The notes beneath the pieces were generated by a model. The model saw only the letters and a list, made by a program, of their open reading frames with translations, was not told the DNA's origin and did no database searches. Below are positions 4,999 to 11,485 of a stretch of 11,485 nucleotides of DNA, one piece after another; the stretch's first letter is position 1; each line of letters begins with the position of its first letter. The position numbers and the translations under genes were made by a program. Origin of the DNA: Actinomycetes bacterium (GTDB lineage: Bacteria > Actinomycetota > Actinomycetes > Propionibacteriales > Propionibacteriaceae); contig JAEXCA010000140.1 in assembly GCA_023393755.1 (NCBI GenBank), positions 1 to 11,485 of the forward strand, in the 5' to 3' direction.

Positions 4999-5376
4999 AT
5001 GCACTTGGCCCTGATGATCACCAACGCGATCCTCGCCGTGCTCTTCCTTTATGCCGGGGGCACGAAGCTCGTGGTGAGCAAGGCATCGCTGCTCGCCCGG
5101 GACGGCATGGCGTGGGCCGCCGACTACTCCGAGCCAGCCCTCAAGGCCATCGGGCTGGCGGAAGTGCTCGGGGCGATCGGACTGGTCGTCCCCCTGCTCA
5201 CCGGCATTGTCCCCTTCCTCGCGCCGATCGCCGCCGTGGGACTCTTCCTCGTCATGCTCGGGGCCGCCCAGGTCCACAGGCGTCGCCGTGAACCCCTATT
5301 GCTGCCGACCACGTTGGCCGCCCTCACCCTCGTCAGCCTGTGGTTGGGGCTGGTGGTCAACGGCGTCACGGGGTGA
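4999..5376 (+). CDS. DoxX family membrane protein
   Basis: A 125-residue integral membrane protein with four predicted helices: ~3-22 (ALMITNAILAVLFLYAGGTK), ~48-66 (LKAIGLAEVLGAIGLVVPLL), ~70-92 (IVPFLAPIAAVGLFLVMLGA) and ~103-122 (PTTLAALTLVSLWLGLVVNG), with the positive VHRRRR loop between the last two. YAGGTKL near the first helix end and KAIGLAEVLGAIGLVVP are typical of the DoxX/DoxD-like family, whose members are linked to redox and thiol homeostasis; the precise role here is unknown. ATG 4999 is chosen over GTG 4984 because GAGGA at 4986-4990 sits 8 bases upstream and the protein then begins directly with the first helix. It is divergent from the MerR-VOC frame and convergent with the reductase-like gene. 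Confidence 0.85.
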   Translation: MHLALMITNAILAVLFLYAGGTKLVVSKASLLARDGMAWAADYSEPALKAIGLAEVLGAIGLVVPLLTGIVPFLAPIAAVGLFLVMLGAAQVHRRRREPLLLPTTLAALTLVSLWLGLVVNGVTG

Positions 5377-5466
5377 CATCCAGACCTCGACGCGGTGGAG
5401 TCCAGCGATCGCTGCGAAGTGGCCACGCCGGGGGGTGTTGGTTGCCCGCTCGTGGGACTCCCGCTG

Positions 5467-5481
5467 CCGGAGTCACTCCGG
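5467..5481. terminator. hairpin between convergent genes
   Basis: CCGGAGT-C-ACTCCGG, 7-bp arms around one base, overlaps the stop codon of the reductase-like gene (5473-5475) and sits between it and the DoxX gene. There is no T-run, and with so small a loop only 5-6 pairs could form in RNA, so terminator function is a guess from position. Confidence 0.2.
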
Positions 5482-6024
5482 TCTGGTCACCGCCCACCGG
5501 GCGGCCGCGAAGTCACCCAAGCGCGCGGCGTCCACAAGCGTCCACTCGCAGCGGCGCGGCAGCAAGGGCGCCCCAGCTCCGAGGGTGACGGGCGCATAGG
5601 TCACCACGACCTCGTCGAGCAGGCCGGCGTCCAGGAACTGCCCGGCCAGCTCACCCCCGCCGACCACCCAGATGTGACGGTCGCCGGCCGCCTCGACGAG
5701 GCGCGGGTGGAGGTCTGTGACCGGGCCCGCATGGAACCGCATAGGGGCTCCCTCGATGGGAGGCAGCGCGCGGTGGGTCACGACCCAACTGGGCACCGAG
5801 TACCAGGACTCCAGGGTCATCTCGGGGTGGTGATCGAGGACCCAGGCGTACGTGTTGGCACCCATGACAATGGCTCCCACCGAGGCCTCGAACGCCGAGT
5901 AGTCGAAGGGCGAGTCCTCGCTCGTAGTGAGTCCAGCGGACACGAGCCAGTTCAGGTCATGGCCGGGCCCGGCGATGAAGCCGTCCATGCTGCTGGCCGT
6001 GTAGTAGACGGTCTTCGGGGTCAC
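5473..6024 (-). CDS. RibD C-terminal/dihydrofolate reductase family protein
   Basis: A 183-residue cytoplasmic protein with the reductase fold shared by DHFR and the RibD C-terminal domain. It starts VYYTASSMDGFIAG (strand A and the S-MDGxIA motif, residues 6-19), has VGAIVMGANTYAWVLDH (~49-65), SWVVTHRALPPI (~79-90) and the NADPH-binding HIWVVGGGELAGQFLDAG (~117-134), then LLDEVVVTYAPVTLGAGAPLLPR (core ~135-157). All family blocks are present and length is normal. Such proteins are NADPH-dependent reductases; the substrate is unknown and it is unlikely to be the housekeeping DHFR. Start GTG 6024 follows TAGGGT by six bases and is probably leaderless. It is divergent from the ABC/two-component operon. 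Confidence 0.87.
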   Translation of the reverse strand: MTPKTVYYTASSMDGFIAGPGHDLNWLVSAGLTTSEDSPFDYSAFEASVGAIVMGANTYAWVLDHHPEMTLESWYSVPSWVVTHRALPPIEGAPMRFHAGPVTDLHPRLVEAAGDRHIWVVGGGELAGQFLDAGLLDEVVVTYAPVTLGAGAPLLPRRCEWTLVDAARLGDFAAARWAVTRPE

Positions 6025-6030
6025 GCGCTC

Positions 6031-6036
6031 ACCCTA
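6031..6036 (-). promoter_or_regulatory. -10 element of the reductase-like gene
   Basis: TAGGGT on the minus strand, six bases before GTG 6024. The -35 region is weak. Confidence 0.45.
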
Positions 6037-6145
6037 GCAAGTCAGACAGGCGTGTCCGTGTTGTTGGAGCCCCCCGACCACGGCCCGGAGGGCGATCACA
6101 GGCGTCAGCGCAGGATGGGGGAAGCGGAGCCCACGATGCACCTCA

Positions 6146-6246
6146 CCTGATCGGTGACGCCGGTCAGGCTCTCGTCATCCCTTTGGGCATCGCGAGGCGT
6201 CGGATCGGCTGATCCGAAGGAGTACCTCCGAGGGAACCCTGAGGGT
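6146..6246 (+). promoter_or_regulatory. control region upstream of the ABC/two-component operon
   Basis: Contains a near-perfect 9-bp dyad, CCTGATCGG (6146-6154) and CCGGTCAGG (6160-6168; 8 of 9 pairs), a candidate response-regulator or repressor site, and a 6-bp hairpin CGGATC-ggct-GATCCG (6201-6216). AAGGAG at 6217-6222 is too far from ATG 6247 to serve it. AACCCT (6235-6240), six bases before the ATG, is a possible poor -10. No clean -35/-10 pair is visible. Confidence 0.35.
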
Positions 6247-7149
6247 ATGGAACTGATTGAAGTGCGCGACCTGCGCAAGAGTTATGCGGGACGACCCGTC
6301 GTCCAGGGCATCGACTTCGCCGTCAGGGAGGGCGAGGTCTTCGGCATCCTGGGCCCCAACGGGGCGGGCAAGACCACGACCGTCGAGATGATCGGCGGCC
6401 TCCGTATCCGGGATGCGGGCCACATCAGCGTGGCCGGGTACGACCCCGCCCAGGAGAGCCGCGGGTTTCGGGAAATCTTGGGCATGCAGCTTCAGGAGTC
6501 GCGGCAGCCGGCCAAGATCACCGTCAGGGAAGCGATCGACCTGTACCGGACCTTCTACCGCGGGCCGCGCGACACCGACGAGTTGTTGGAGCGGTTCGGT
6601 CTGGCGGACAAGGCGACCACGCGGTTCGAGCACCTGTCAGGCGGGCAGCAGCAGCGGTTGTCGGTGGCGCTCGCGCTGGTCGGAAACCCGCAGGTCGCCA
6701 TCCTGGACGAACTCACCACTGGCCTGGACCCGGCAGCGCGCCGCGAGATCTGGTCGTTCCTCCAGGACCTCGTGCTCGACGGCCTGACCCTGTTGCTGGT
6801 GACCCACTCGATGGAGGAAGCCCAGTACCTGTGTGATCGGGTGGCGATCATCGCCGACGGGCAGGTCGCCGCCCTCGACACACCGACGATTCTGGCGCAC
6901 TCTGGTGGTCAGACGGTGACAACATTCACCCTTGTCGAGGGTGACCTGGCGGGGTTGGGTGATTTGCCTTCGGTGGTGGAGGTCATCGTCCGTGGTGACG
7001 TGGTCACGGTGCGGGGGAGTGAGGTCAGCCCCACCCAAGCGTTGGACCACCTGACCCGGTCCGGCGTCCGGTTCGAGGGGCTGCGGGTCAGCGCCCCGTC
7101 GCTGGATGACGCGTATGTGAGCCTGACCCGGAAGGAGGCGACCCGATGA
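6247..7149 (+). CDS. ABC transporter ATP-binding protein (ABC-2 exporter)
   Basis: A 300-residue ATPase of the DrrA/CcmA-like ABC-2 class that powers the adjacent permease from the cytoplasmic face. Walker A is GPNGAGKT (residues 36-43), the Q-loop Gln lies at ~81-83, the signature LSGGQ is at 130-134, Walker B VAILDE at 150-155 and the switch His at 187 (THSMEEA). After Walker B the sequence reads LDELTTGLDP where most relatives have LDEPTTGLDP, a Pro-to-Leu change unlikely to abolish activity. Residues ~225-300 form the usual C-terminal regulatory extension. ATG 6247 gives the standard MELIEVRDLRKSYG-like start; the frame is open upstream to 6154 without family similarity. Its stop overlaps the permease start as ATGA. 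The cargo cannot be told. Confidence 0.92.
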   Translation: MELIEVRDLRKSYAGRPVVQGIDFAVREGEVFGILGPNGAGKTTTVEMIGGLRIRDAGHISVAGYDPAQESRGFREILGMQLQESRQPAKITVREAIDLYRTFYRGPRDTDELLERFGLADKATTRFEHLSGGQQQRLSVALALVGNPQVAILDELTTGLDPAARREIWSFLQDLVLDGLTLLLVTHSMEEAQYLCDRVAIIADGQVAALDTPTILAHSGGQTVTTFTLVEGDLAGLGDLPSVVEVIVRGDVVTVRGSEVSPTQALDHLTRSGVRFEGLRVSAPSLDDAYVSLTRKEATR

Positions 7150-7898
7150 GTGCTCCCTACCCCTTCGGTGCGCTGCTCCGCAATGAGGTCCGGCTGTTGG
7201 CCCGGGAGCCTGCGCCGGTCATCTGGGCGGTCCTGCTCCCCTTCCTTGCTGCCGTGGTGACCCCGCTGGTGCCGCCCGTGGCCGAGCCACGGCCGTTCCT
7301 GGGCGGCATGAGCTTCGCGCAGGTCTACCAGCCCGTCCTGATCCTGTTCACCGCCTCCGCTTTGGCACTGCAGGTGCTGCCGACGGTGGTGACGCAGTAT
7401 CGGGAGTTCGGCGTCCTGCGGCGTTTGCGGACCACGCCGGTGCCGGCCTGGTTGTTGCTCGCAGCGGTGGTCGCCCTGGTGTTGGGCATCACGCTGGTGA
7501 TGGCCGCCCTGTTGGTCGTGGTGCCGAGCCTGTTGGGGTTGCCGTTGCCGGCCCATCTGCCGGCGTTCGCCCTGACGACGGTCCTGGCGGCGGTCTCGTT
7601 CCTCGCGGTCGGTGCCCTGCTGTGCGGGGTGGCGCGTACCTCGCGCATCGGCGCCGGTGTGGGTGGGTTCGTGGCCGCCTGCATGTGGTTCGCCTCCGGC
7701 ATGTGGGTTCCGCGGTCGTTGTTCCCGCCCGTGTTGATGACCATCTCTGACCTGACCCCCGGTGGGGCGGCCGCTGGCAGCATGCTCCGGGCCATGGCGG
7801 GGCAGGGTCCCGAGGTCCTCGCGATCGTGGTGATGGTGGGGTGGTCGGTGGTCGGCTTCGCCGTCGCCGCACGGACCTTCCGGTTGGAGGCGCCGTGA
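7146..7898 (+). CDS. ABC-2 type transporter permease
   Basis: A 250-residue membrane subunit with about six helices: ~22-44 (PAPVIWAVLLPFLAAVVTPL), ~62-82, ~101-125 (LLLAAVVALVLGITLVMAAL), ~137-162 (FALTTVLAAVSFLAVGALLC), ~168-190 (GVGGFVAACMWFASGMWVPR) and ~222-242. The motif TQYREFGVLRRLRTTPVPAW after the second helix is the coupling-helix signature of ABC-2 permeases, and GMWVPRSLFP with LTPGGAAAGSM is the usual block before the last helix. Length is typical. It overlaps the ATPase gene by 4 bases and the kinase gene by 4 bases (GTGA), so translation is coupled. Likely exports a lipid, drug or peptide in response to the cognate two-component system. Confidence 0.92.
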   Translation: MSAPYPFGALLRNEVRLLAREPAPVIWAVLLPFLAAVVTPLVPPVAEPRPFLGGMSFAQVYQPVLILFTASALALQVLPTVVTQYREFGVLRRLRTTPVPAWLLLAAVVALVLGITLVMAALLVVVPSLLGLPLPAHLPAFALTTVLAAVSFLAVGALLCGVARTSRIGAGVGGFVAACMWFASGMWVPRSLFPPVLMTISDLTPGGAAAGSMLRAMAGQGPEVLAIVVMVGWSVVGFAVAARTFRLEAP

Positions 7899-9112
7899 AC
7901 CGACCCGCTATCGGTGAGGACGCTGCCGTGGGCACAGACCCTGTGACAACCGAGGACGCTCGCCTGCACAAGGCGATGGGTGTCCTGCCCTACCTGCTCT
8001 TGGGCTTGTCCTTCGCGGGAACGCTGGCGGTGGGTGGGCGTCCGGTCGAGGCCGGCTGGGTGCCATGGCTGACCGCGCTCACCGCGCTGGTGGTCTGCTA
8101 TCGGGTGTGGTGGCAGGTGCGCTGCTCCACTCAGCGCGCGCGCATCGCTGGGTTCGTCCTGAACCTGGTGGTGACCATGGTGCTGGTCAGCATCAGCCCG
8201 CTCTACGGGCTGTACGCCTTCGTCGGCTACCTGGACGCCGTGGCCGCGTTCGCCGGGCCGGCCCAGGTGTGGGCGCTGGTGGCTGCGGGTTCGCTGAACG
8301 CGCTCGCCCAGACGGGCGGACCTGATGGGGTGGTGCAGCGTCCGTGGCTGTTCGCGTTCCTCCTGATCGCCAACGCTGGCTTGGCGGTGGTGATGGTCCA
8401 GGTGGATCGGCACCGCCAGCAGACCGTGACCCGGATGAGGCGGGCACTGGCCGACCTCCAGGACGCCCGCGAGGCGAACGAGGCGCTGCAGGGCCAACTG
8501 CTGGACCACGCGCGGGATTCCGGGGTGTTGGAGGAACGCCAGCGACTCTCCCGTGAGATCCACGACACGGTAGCCCAAGGACTCATCGCCGTGCTGCGCC
8601 AGATCGAGACCGCATCCGAGGCGTCCACCCTCGTGGCAGCCCGGGGTGCGCTCGACCAGGCAGACCAGACCGCCCGCGACTGTCTGGCCGAGGCTCGCCG
8701 CGCGGTCAGCGCGCTGGCCTCGCCCCGGCTCGACGACGATGACCTGCCGACCGCGCTCAACACGCTGACCGCTGGCTGGTCGGACCTTACGGGGATCGAC
8801 TCCTCGTTCCGCCTGACCGGGCGATCAGTGGTCTCACCGCGTGACGCCGACCTGATGCGTGTCTGCCAGGAGGCCTTGGCCAACGTCGCCAAGCATTCCG
8901 GCGCCACCCGCGTTGACGTGCGACTCACCTACGACGGCGCGCGAATCCACTTGGACATCTGCGACGATGGCGTTGGGTTCGACCCTGAGCGCCCGACCCA
9001 GGGGCACGGACTTCGTGGTGTCCGCGACCGGCTCGCTGCCGTCGACGGGTCCCTGGACCTCGAGGCCCGGGAAGGAGGCGGCTGCGCCATGCTTGTGGTC
9101 GTGCCAGCATGA
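7895..9112 (+). CDS. NarL/DesK-type sensor histidine kinase
   Basis: A 405-residue kinase. Residues ~28-170 contain four to five membrane helices with very short loops, so it probably senses within or at the membrane, as intramembrane-sensing kinases of exporter modules do. A coiled-coil linker (~173-212) leads to the HisKA_3 dimerisation domain LEERQRLSREIHDTVAQGLI, with the phospho-acceptor His at 223. The ATPase domain has the N-box QEALANVAKHS (Asn 330), the G1 box DDGVGF (357-362) and the G2 box GHGLRGVRDRL (370-380). GTG 7895 is chosen because GGAGG lies six bases upstream and it overlaps the permease stop; GTG 7928 is an alternative. It overlaps the response regulator gene by four bases and should phosphorylate it. 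Confidence 0.93.
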   Translation: MNRPAIGEDAAVGTDPVTTEDARLHKAMGVLPYLLLGLSFAGTLAVGGRPVEAGWVPWLTALTALVVCYRVWWQVRCSTQRARIAGFVLNLVVTMVLVSISPLYGLYAFVGYLDAVAAFAGPAQVWALVAAGSLNALAQTGGPDGVVQRPWLFAFLLIANAGLAVVMVQVDRHRQQTVTRMRRALADLQDAREANEALQGQLLDHARDSGVLEERQRLSREIHDTVAQGLIAVLRQIETASEASTLVAARGALDQADQTARDCLAEARRAVSALASPRLDDDDLPTALNTLTAGWSDLTGIDSSFRLTGRSVVSPRDADLMRVCQEALANVAKHSGATRVDVRLTYDGARIHLDICDDGVGFDPERPTQGHGLRGVRDRLAAVDGSLDLEAREGGGCAMLVVVPA

Positions 9113-9735
9113 AACCCATCCCCGCCATCAAGGTCGTGATCGTCGATGACCACCCTGTGGTGCGCGGCGGGCTCGTGGGCATGTTCGCAGCAGAGTCGGG
9201 CATCGATGTGGTCGGCGAGGCTTCCAGCGGCCCCGAGGGGCTGGTCGTAGTCCGCGACACCGACCCCGACGTGGTGCTGATGGACCTACGCATGGCCGGC
9301 GGCGACGGTGTTGACGCGATCACGCGCCTGCGTGCCCTGCACGCCACGCGACCGCGCATCCTCGTGCTCACGACCTACAACGCCGAGCGCGACATCCGGA
9401 CAGCCCTGGAGGCCGGGGCTGACGGTTACCTCCTCAAGGACGCCCGGCGTGTTGAACTCGTCCGTGCCATCGAGGACCTCGCCCAGGGCAAGCCCGTCCT
9501 CACCAGCGAAGCCCTTGCCGTCCTCGCCGGGCGCACCAACGAACAGCAACTCACCGACCGCGAACTGGACGCGCTCCGCCTCATCGCCGAGGGCCACACC
9601 AATCGCGCCGTGGCCGCACGGATGCACGTCAGCGAAGCCACCGTGAAGACCCATCTGGCGCACGCCTTCGACAAGCTCGGAGTTGGTGACCGCGCCGCGG
9701 CCGTGCGAGTGGCCTACGAACGGGGGCTGCTCTGA
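9109..9735 (+). CDS. NarL/LuxR-type response regulator
   Basis: A 208-residue DNA-binding regulator. Receiver domain: acidic pair Asp13-Asp14 (IVDDHPVVRGGL), phospho-acceptor Asp59 (VVLMDLRM), Thr88 (LVLTTY) and Lys110 (GYLLKDA). C-terminal LuxR/GerE helix-turn-helix from ~146: QLTDRELDALRLIAEGHTNR, AVAARMHVSEATVKTHLAHA, then FDKLGVGDRAAAV. All functional residues are present. Start ATG 9109 overlaps the kinase stop (ATGA). It is the last gene of the operon, so it probably controls the ABC genes from the promoter region before 6247, where a 9-bp dyad at 6146-6168 is a candidate site. No clear terminator follows. Confidence 0.95.
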   Translation: MKPIPAIKVVIVDDHPVVRGGLVGMFAAESGIDVVGEASSGPEGLVVVRDTDPDVVLMDLRMAGGDGVDAITRLRALHATRPRILVLTTYNAERDIRTALEAGADGYLLKDARRVELVRAIEDLAQGKPVLTSEALAVLAGRTNEQQLTDRELDALRLIAEGHTNRAVAARMHVSEATVKTHLAHAFDKLGVGDRAAAVRVAYERGLL

Positions 9736-9751
9736 ACGTCCCGCGCCTGCC

Positions 9752-9780
9752 TTGCGCCCCCTGCCTGAAAGTCATACAGT
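9752..9780 (+). promoter_or_regulatory. sigma-70-like promoter before the second reductase-like gene
   Basis: TTGCGC (9752-9757), a 17-bp spacer and TACAGT (9775-9780), the best-matching constitutive-type promoter in the window. It predicts a ~60-base leader, and the gene then has GAGGGG 6 bases before its ATG, unlike the leaderless genes elsewhere here. Confidence 0.5.
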
Positions 9781-9847
9781 CGAGTTCAAGATATTCCGGG
9801 AGTTCGCGTTTCCTACCGGGCACTGACCGACTGACGAGGGGCCAATC

Positions 9848-10241
9848 ATGTCGACGACCTCGGCCTTGACCATCGACTTCATCACCTCACTGGACGGCTA
9901 CGGCGCCGCAGGCGGCTGGCCGGGTTTCCGGGGCCTAGAGGGCCCGGAATACCTCGGTTGGCTGGAGGAGCAGGCAGAGCGGCCCATCGCCTACCTGATG
10001 GGAGCCACCACCTACCGCGAGATGGCGATGCTGGTGGAGGAGGGGGAGCCGGGCACCGAGATGCTGGCCGGCGTGCCCAAGGTGGTCTTCTCCTCCACAC
10101 TCACCGAGCCTTTGGCGTGGCCGAACACGACCGTTGTCCGCGGCGATGCCGTCGAGGCGGTGCGCGATGAAGGCCAGTGGTGGGCAGGATCTACGCATCT
10201 GGGCCCTCACCCGCGAGTTCCGCCAACCCGGCACAGCTTGA
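9848..10241 (+). pseudogene. RibD/dihydrofolate-reductase-like gene, frameshifted and truncated
   Basis: Starts intact: TIDFITSLDGYGAAGGWPGF, then AYLMGATTYREM (~49-60), PKVVFSSTLTEPLAWPNTTV and VRGDAVEAVR (to ~106), all blocks of the RibD/DHFR-like family. After VR (about 10165) the family frame shifts by what looks like a lost GC dinucleotide (GTGCGCGATGAAG for GTGCGCGCGATGAAG) and continues MKASGGQDLRIWALTREFRQ to a stop at 10239-10241. The usual ~50-70 C-terminal residues, including the last beta strands, are missing. In the uncorrected frame the product runs to 10282 with an unrelated tail. ATG 9848 has GAGGGG upstream. The end lies near the IS256 element, which may have removed the rest. 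It is only distantly similar to the reductase-like gene at 5473, so these are different subfamilies. Confidence 0.65.
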
Positions 10242-10344
10242 CAACTGATATGGGTGTGGTTCCTGTCAAGAGGGCAGGATGAGGCGCCACCGGGCTGGAT
10301 GCGCGAGGCAATCTCGACGCTACAAGCCGAGCAGGATGCGATCG
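10237..10344 (+). other. unassigned segment between reductase pseudogene and IS256 element
   Basis: Begins with an inverted repeat CTTGACA (10237-10243) and TGTCAAG (10264-10270) around a 20-base spacer; TTGACA is also a perfect -35 box. From GTG 10254 the plus strand is open, reading WFLSRGQDEAPPGWMREAIS then TLQAEQDAIGG until it enters the element. It has no clear ribosome binding site. This may be the 5' end of a gene cut by the IS, or the end of another insertion sequence. I do not recognise the family. Confidence 0.3.
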
Positions 10345-10375
10345 GAGGAATCGTCAAGACCTGTGGATGGGCGTG

Positions 10376-11446
10376 TCAGGCGGCTTGCTCGTCGGTTGCT
10401 GATTCGGCGGGTCGTTCGACGAGTTTGCCCTTCTTGAAGCGGGCGCCGGCGCGGACGAGGGCGACCAGATGGGGAGCGTTCACCGCTCGCCAGCGGGCCT
10501 GGGCCGACTCGAGCAGCTTGAACGCCATCGCGATCCCCGCCGCCCGGGACCCGGGTCCCTTGGTGACCCGCTGTCGGAGCCGAAGGGTCGCGAACGTCGA
10601 CTCGATCGGATTGGTCGTCCGCAGGTGGACCCAGTGCTCGGCGGGGAACTCGAAGAACGCGAGCAGCACGTCGAGGTCGTCGGTGATCTTCGCGGCGGCT
10701 TTGGGCCACTTGACGCCGTACTCGGCGGCGAACGCCTTGGCGGCGGCCCGGGCATGGTCGACATCCTCGGCGGCATAGATCTCGGCGAGCGCCTTCTTCG
10801 CGGCGGGGTGGGCCGACTTCGGCAGGGCGGCCAGCACGTTGCCGAGCTTGTGGAACCAACACCGCTGCTCCCGTGTCTGGGGGAACACGTCATGGAGCGC
10901 CTTCCAGAAGCCCAGCGCGCCGTCCCCGACCGCCAGGACCGGGGCCTGCATGCCGCGGCGCTTGCAGTCCCGCAGCAGGTCGGCCCACGACTCAGCCGAC
11001 TCGCGGTACCCGTCGGCGAGCGCGACGAGTTCCTTGCTGCCATCGGCACGGACCCCGATCATCACCAGCAGGCATACCTTGTCGGCCTCCAGCCGCACCT
11101 TCAGGTGGATGCCGTCCACCCACAGGTACACATAATCGACCCCCGCCAGCGACCGGTCGTGGAACGCTCGGGCCTCGTCTTGCCAATGCCGGGTGAGCCG
11201 GGTGATCGTCGCCGCCGACAACCCCGCCGCCGACCCGCAGAACTGCTCCAGGGCGGCCACGAAGTCCCCGCTGGACAACCCGTGCAGGTACAACAAGGGC
11301 AGCACGTCGGCCACCTGCGGCGACTTCCGCGCCCACGCCGGCAGGATCGCCGACGAGAACCGCCGCCGCTCACCCGTGGCCTCATCGACGCGCTTGTCGT
11401 TGACCCGCGGCGCCCGGACCGGTACCGCACCCGCGGCGGTGGCCAC
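10376..11446 (-). CDS. IS256 family transposase (N-terminus missing)
   Basis: A 356-residue visible part of a DDE transposase that cuts and moves its element. Counting from the GTG at 11446, the catalytic residues are Asp111 (YLWVDGIHLKVR), Asp175 (AVGDGALGFWKAL) and Glu282 (TTNPIESTFATLRLRQR). The C-x2-H motif CWFHKLGNVL (196-205) between the second Asp and the Glu is the IS256 hallmark. The N-terminal helical DNA-binding part is incomplete: family members are usually ~400-430 residues and the block APRVNDKRVD normally lies 60 or more residues in. GTG 11446 is therefore not the true start, and the frame is open to the window edge, but that last stretch is G/C runs and not credible coding. 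The retained part is intact with no stop or frameshift. Confidence 0.93.
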   Translation of the reverse strand: MATAAGAVPVRAPRVNDKRVDEATGERRRFSSAILPAWARKSPQVADVLPLLYLHGLSSGDFVAALEQFCGSAAGLSAATITRLTRHWQDEARAFHDRSLAGVDYVYLWVDGIHLKVRLEADKVCLLVMIGVRADGSKELVALADGYRESAESWADLLRDCKRRGMQAPVLAVGDGALGFWKALHDVFPQTREQRCWFHKLGNVLAALPKSAHPAAKKALAEIYAAEDVDHARAAAKAFAAEYGVKWPKAAAKITDDLDVLLAFFEFPAEHWVHLRTTNPIESTFATLRLRQRVTKGPGSRAAGIAMAFKLLESAQARWRAVNAPHLVALVRAGARFKKGKLVERPAESATDEQAA

Positions 11447-11453
11447 CTCCCGC

Positions 11454-11485
11454 GGGGGGGGGGTGCGCGTGGGGGCCCCCCCCCC
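11454..11485. other. G/C homopolymer runs at the window end
   Basis: Ten G (11454-11463), then tgcgcgt, five G and ten C (11476-11485). They fall where IS256 coding should continue and do not encode the family sequence. This looks like a low-quality contig tip. Confidence 0.6.

Larger units (their letters stand above)
10345..11485 (-). mobile_element. IS256-family insertion sequence, 5'-truncated by the window edge
   Basis: Holds the transposase gene and its downstream end. On the minus strand the transposase stop is followed by CATCCACAGGTCTTGACGAT and TCCTC; ATCCACA..CTTGAC near the end is what I associate with this branch of actinobacterial IS256 elements, so the terminus is placed at about 10345-10350. 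The exact boundary and the opposite inverted repeat are not visible. Confidence 0.6.

Noticed and set aside
7325..8578. Minus-strand 417-codon frame opposite the permease and kinase
   Set aside because: Shadow of two clearly coding plus-strand genes; His/Gln/Arg-rich with no recognisable motif.
1..11485. CRISPR array, tRNA, rRNA, prophage or biosynthetic cluster
   Set aside because: No regularly spaced repeats with unique spacers beyond the IS terminal repeats, no tRNA cloverleaf seen, and no phage or biosynthetic core genes.

Overview
The window looks like an accessory segment of a high-GC actinobacterial chromosome. Codon third positions are strongly G/C, many starts appear leaderless, and the family types (DUF6597-like AraC regulator, MerR-regulated HEAT protein, ABC-2 exporter with a NarL-type two-component system, several VOC and RibD-type reductase-like proteins) are common in actinobacteria. 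Species cannot be named from this sequence. Both edges fall inside insertion sequences: an IS21-like end on the left and a 5'-truncated IS256-family element on the right, where the last ~30 bases are G and C runs. This is what a contig broken at repeats looks like.

Layout. 1-119: IS end with three 20-bp repeats, cutting a minus-strand gene whose first ~33 codons resemble PheS-related ligases. 474-1148: HEAT-repeat protein behind a MerR-type promoter but with no MerR gene. 1167-4834: a cluster of small VOC (glyoxalase/bleomycin-resistance fold) modules with three kinds of regulator: an internally deleted ArsR followed by a VOC gene, an AraC regulator divergent from a second VOC gene, and a broken MerR-VOC fusion overlapping a broken NTF2-like gene. 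A 53-bp diverged repeat lies at the tails of two of these modules. 4999-5376: DoxX-family membrane protein. 5473-6024: intact RibD/dihydrofolate-reductase-like protein. 6247-9735: a tightly overlapped four-gene operon (ABC ATPase, ABC-2 permease, histidine kinase, response regulator), the best preserved unit here. 9848-10241: a second reductase-like gene, frameshifted and truncated next to the IS256 element at about 10345-11485.

How it fits together. Most genes are one- or two-gene stress or drug-response modules under their own local regulator, plus a self-contained sensor-exporter operon. The pseudogenes, the diverged repeat and the flanking insertion sequences point to a region in turnover. 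Several of the frame breaks are single or dinucleotide losses or gains in G/C-rich runs, so sequencing error must be excluded before calling them true pseudogenes. I did not find a clearly new multi-gene system. The most informative features are the leaderless promoter pattern, the MerR-type promoter without its regulator, and the repeated VOC-associated tail.
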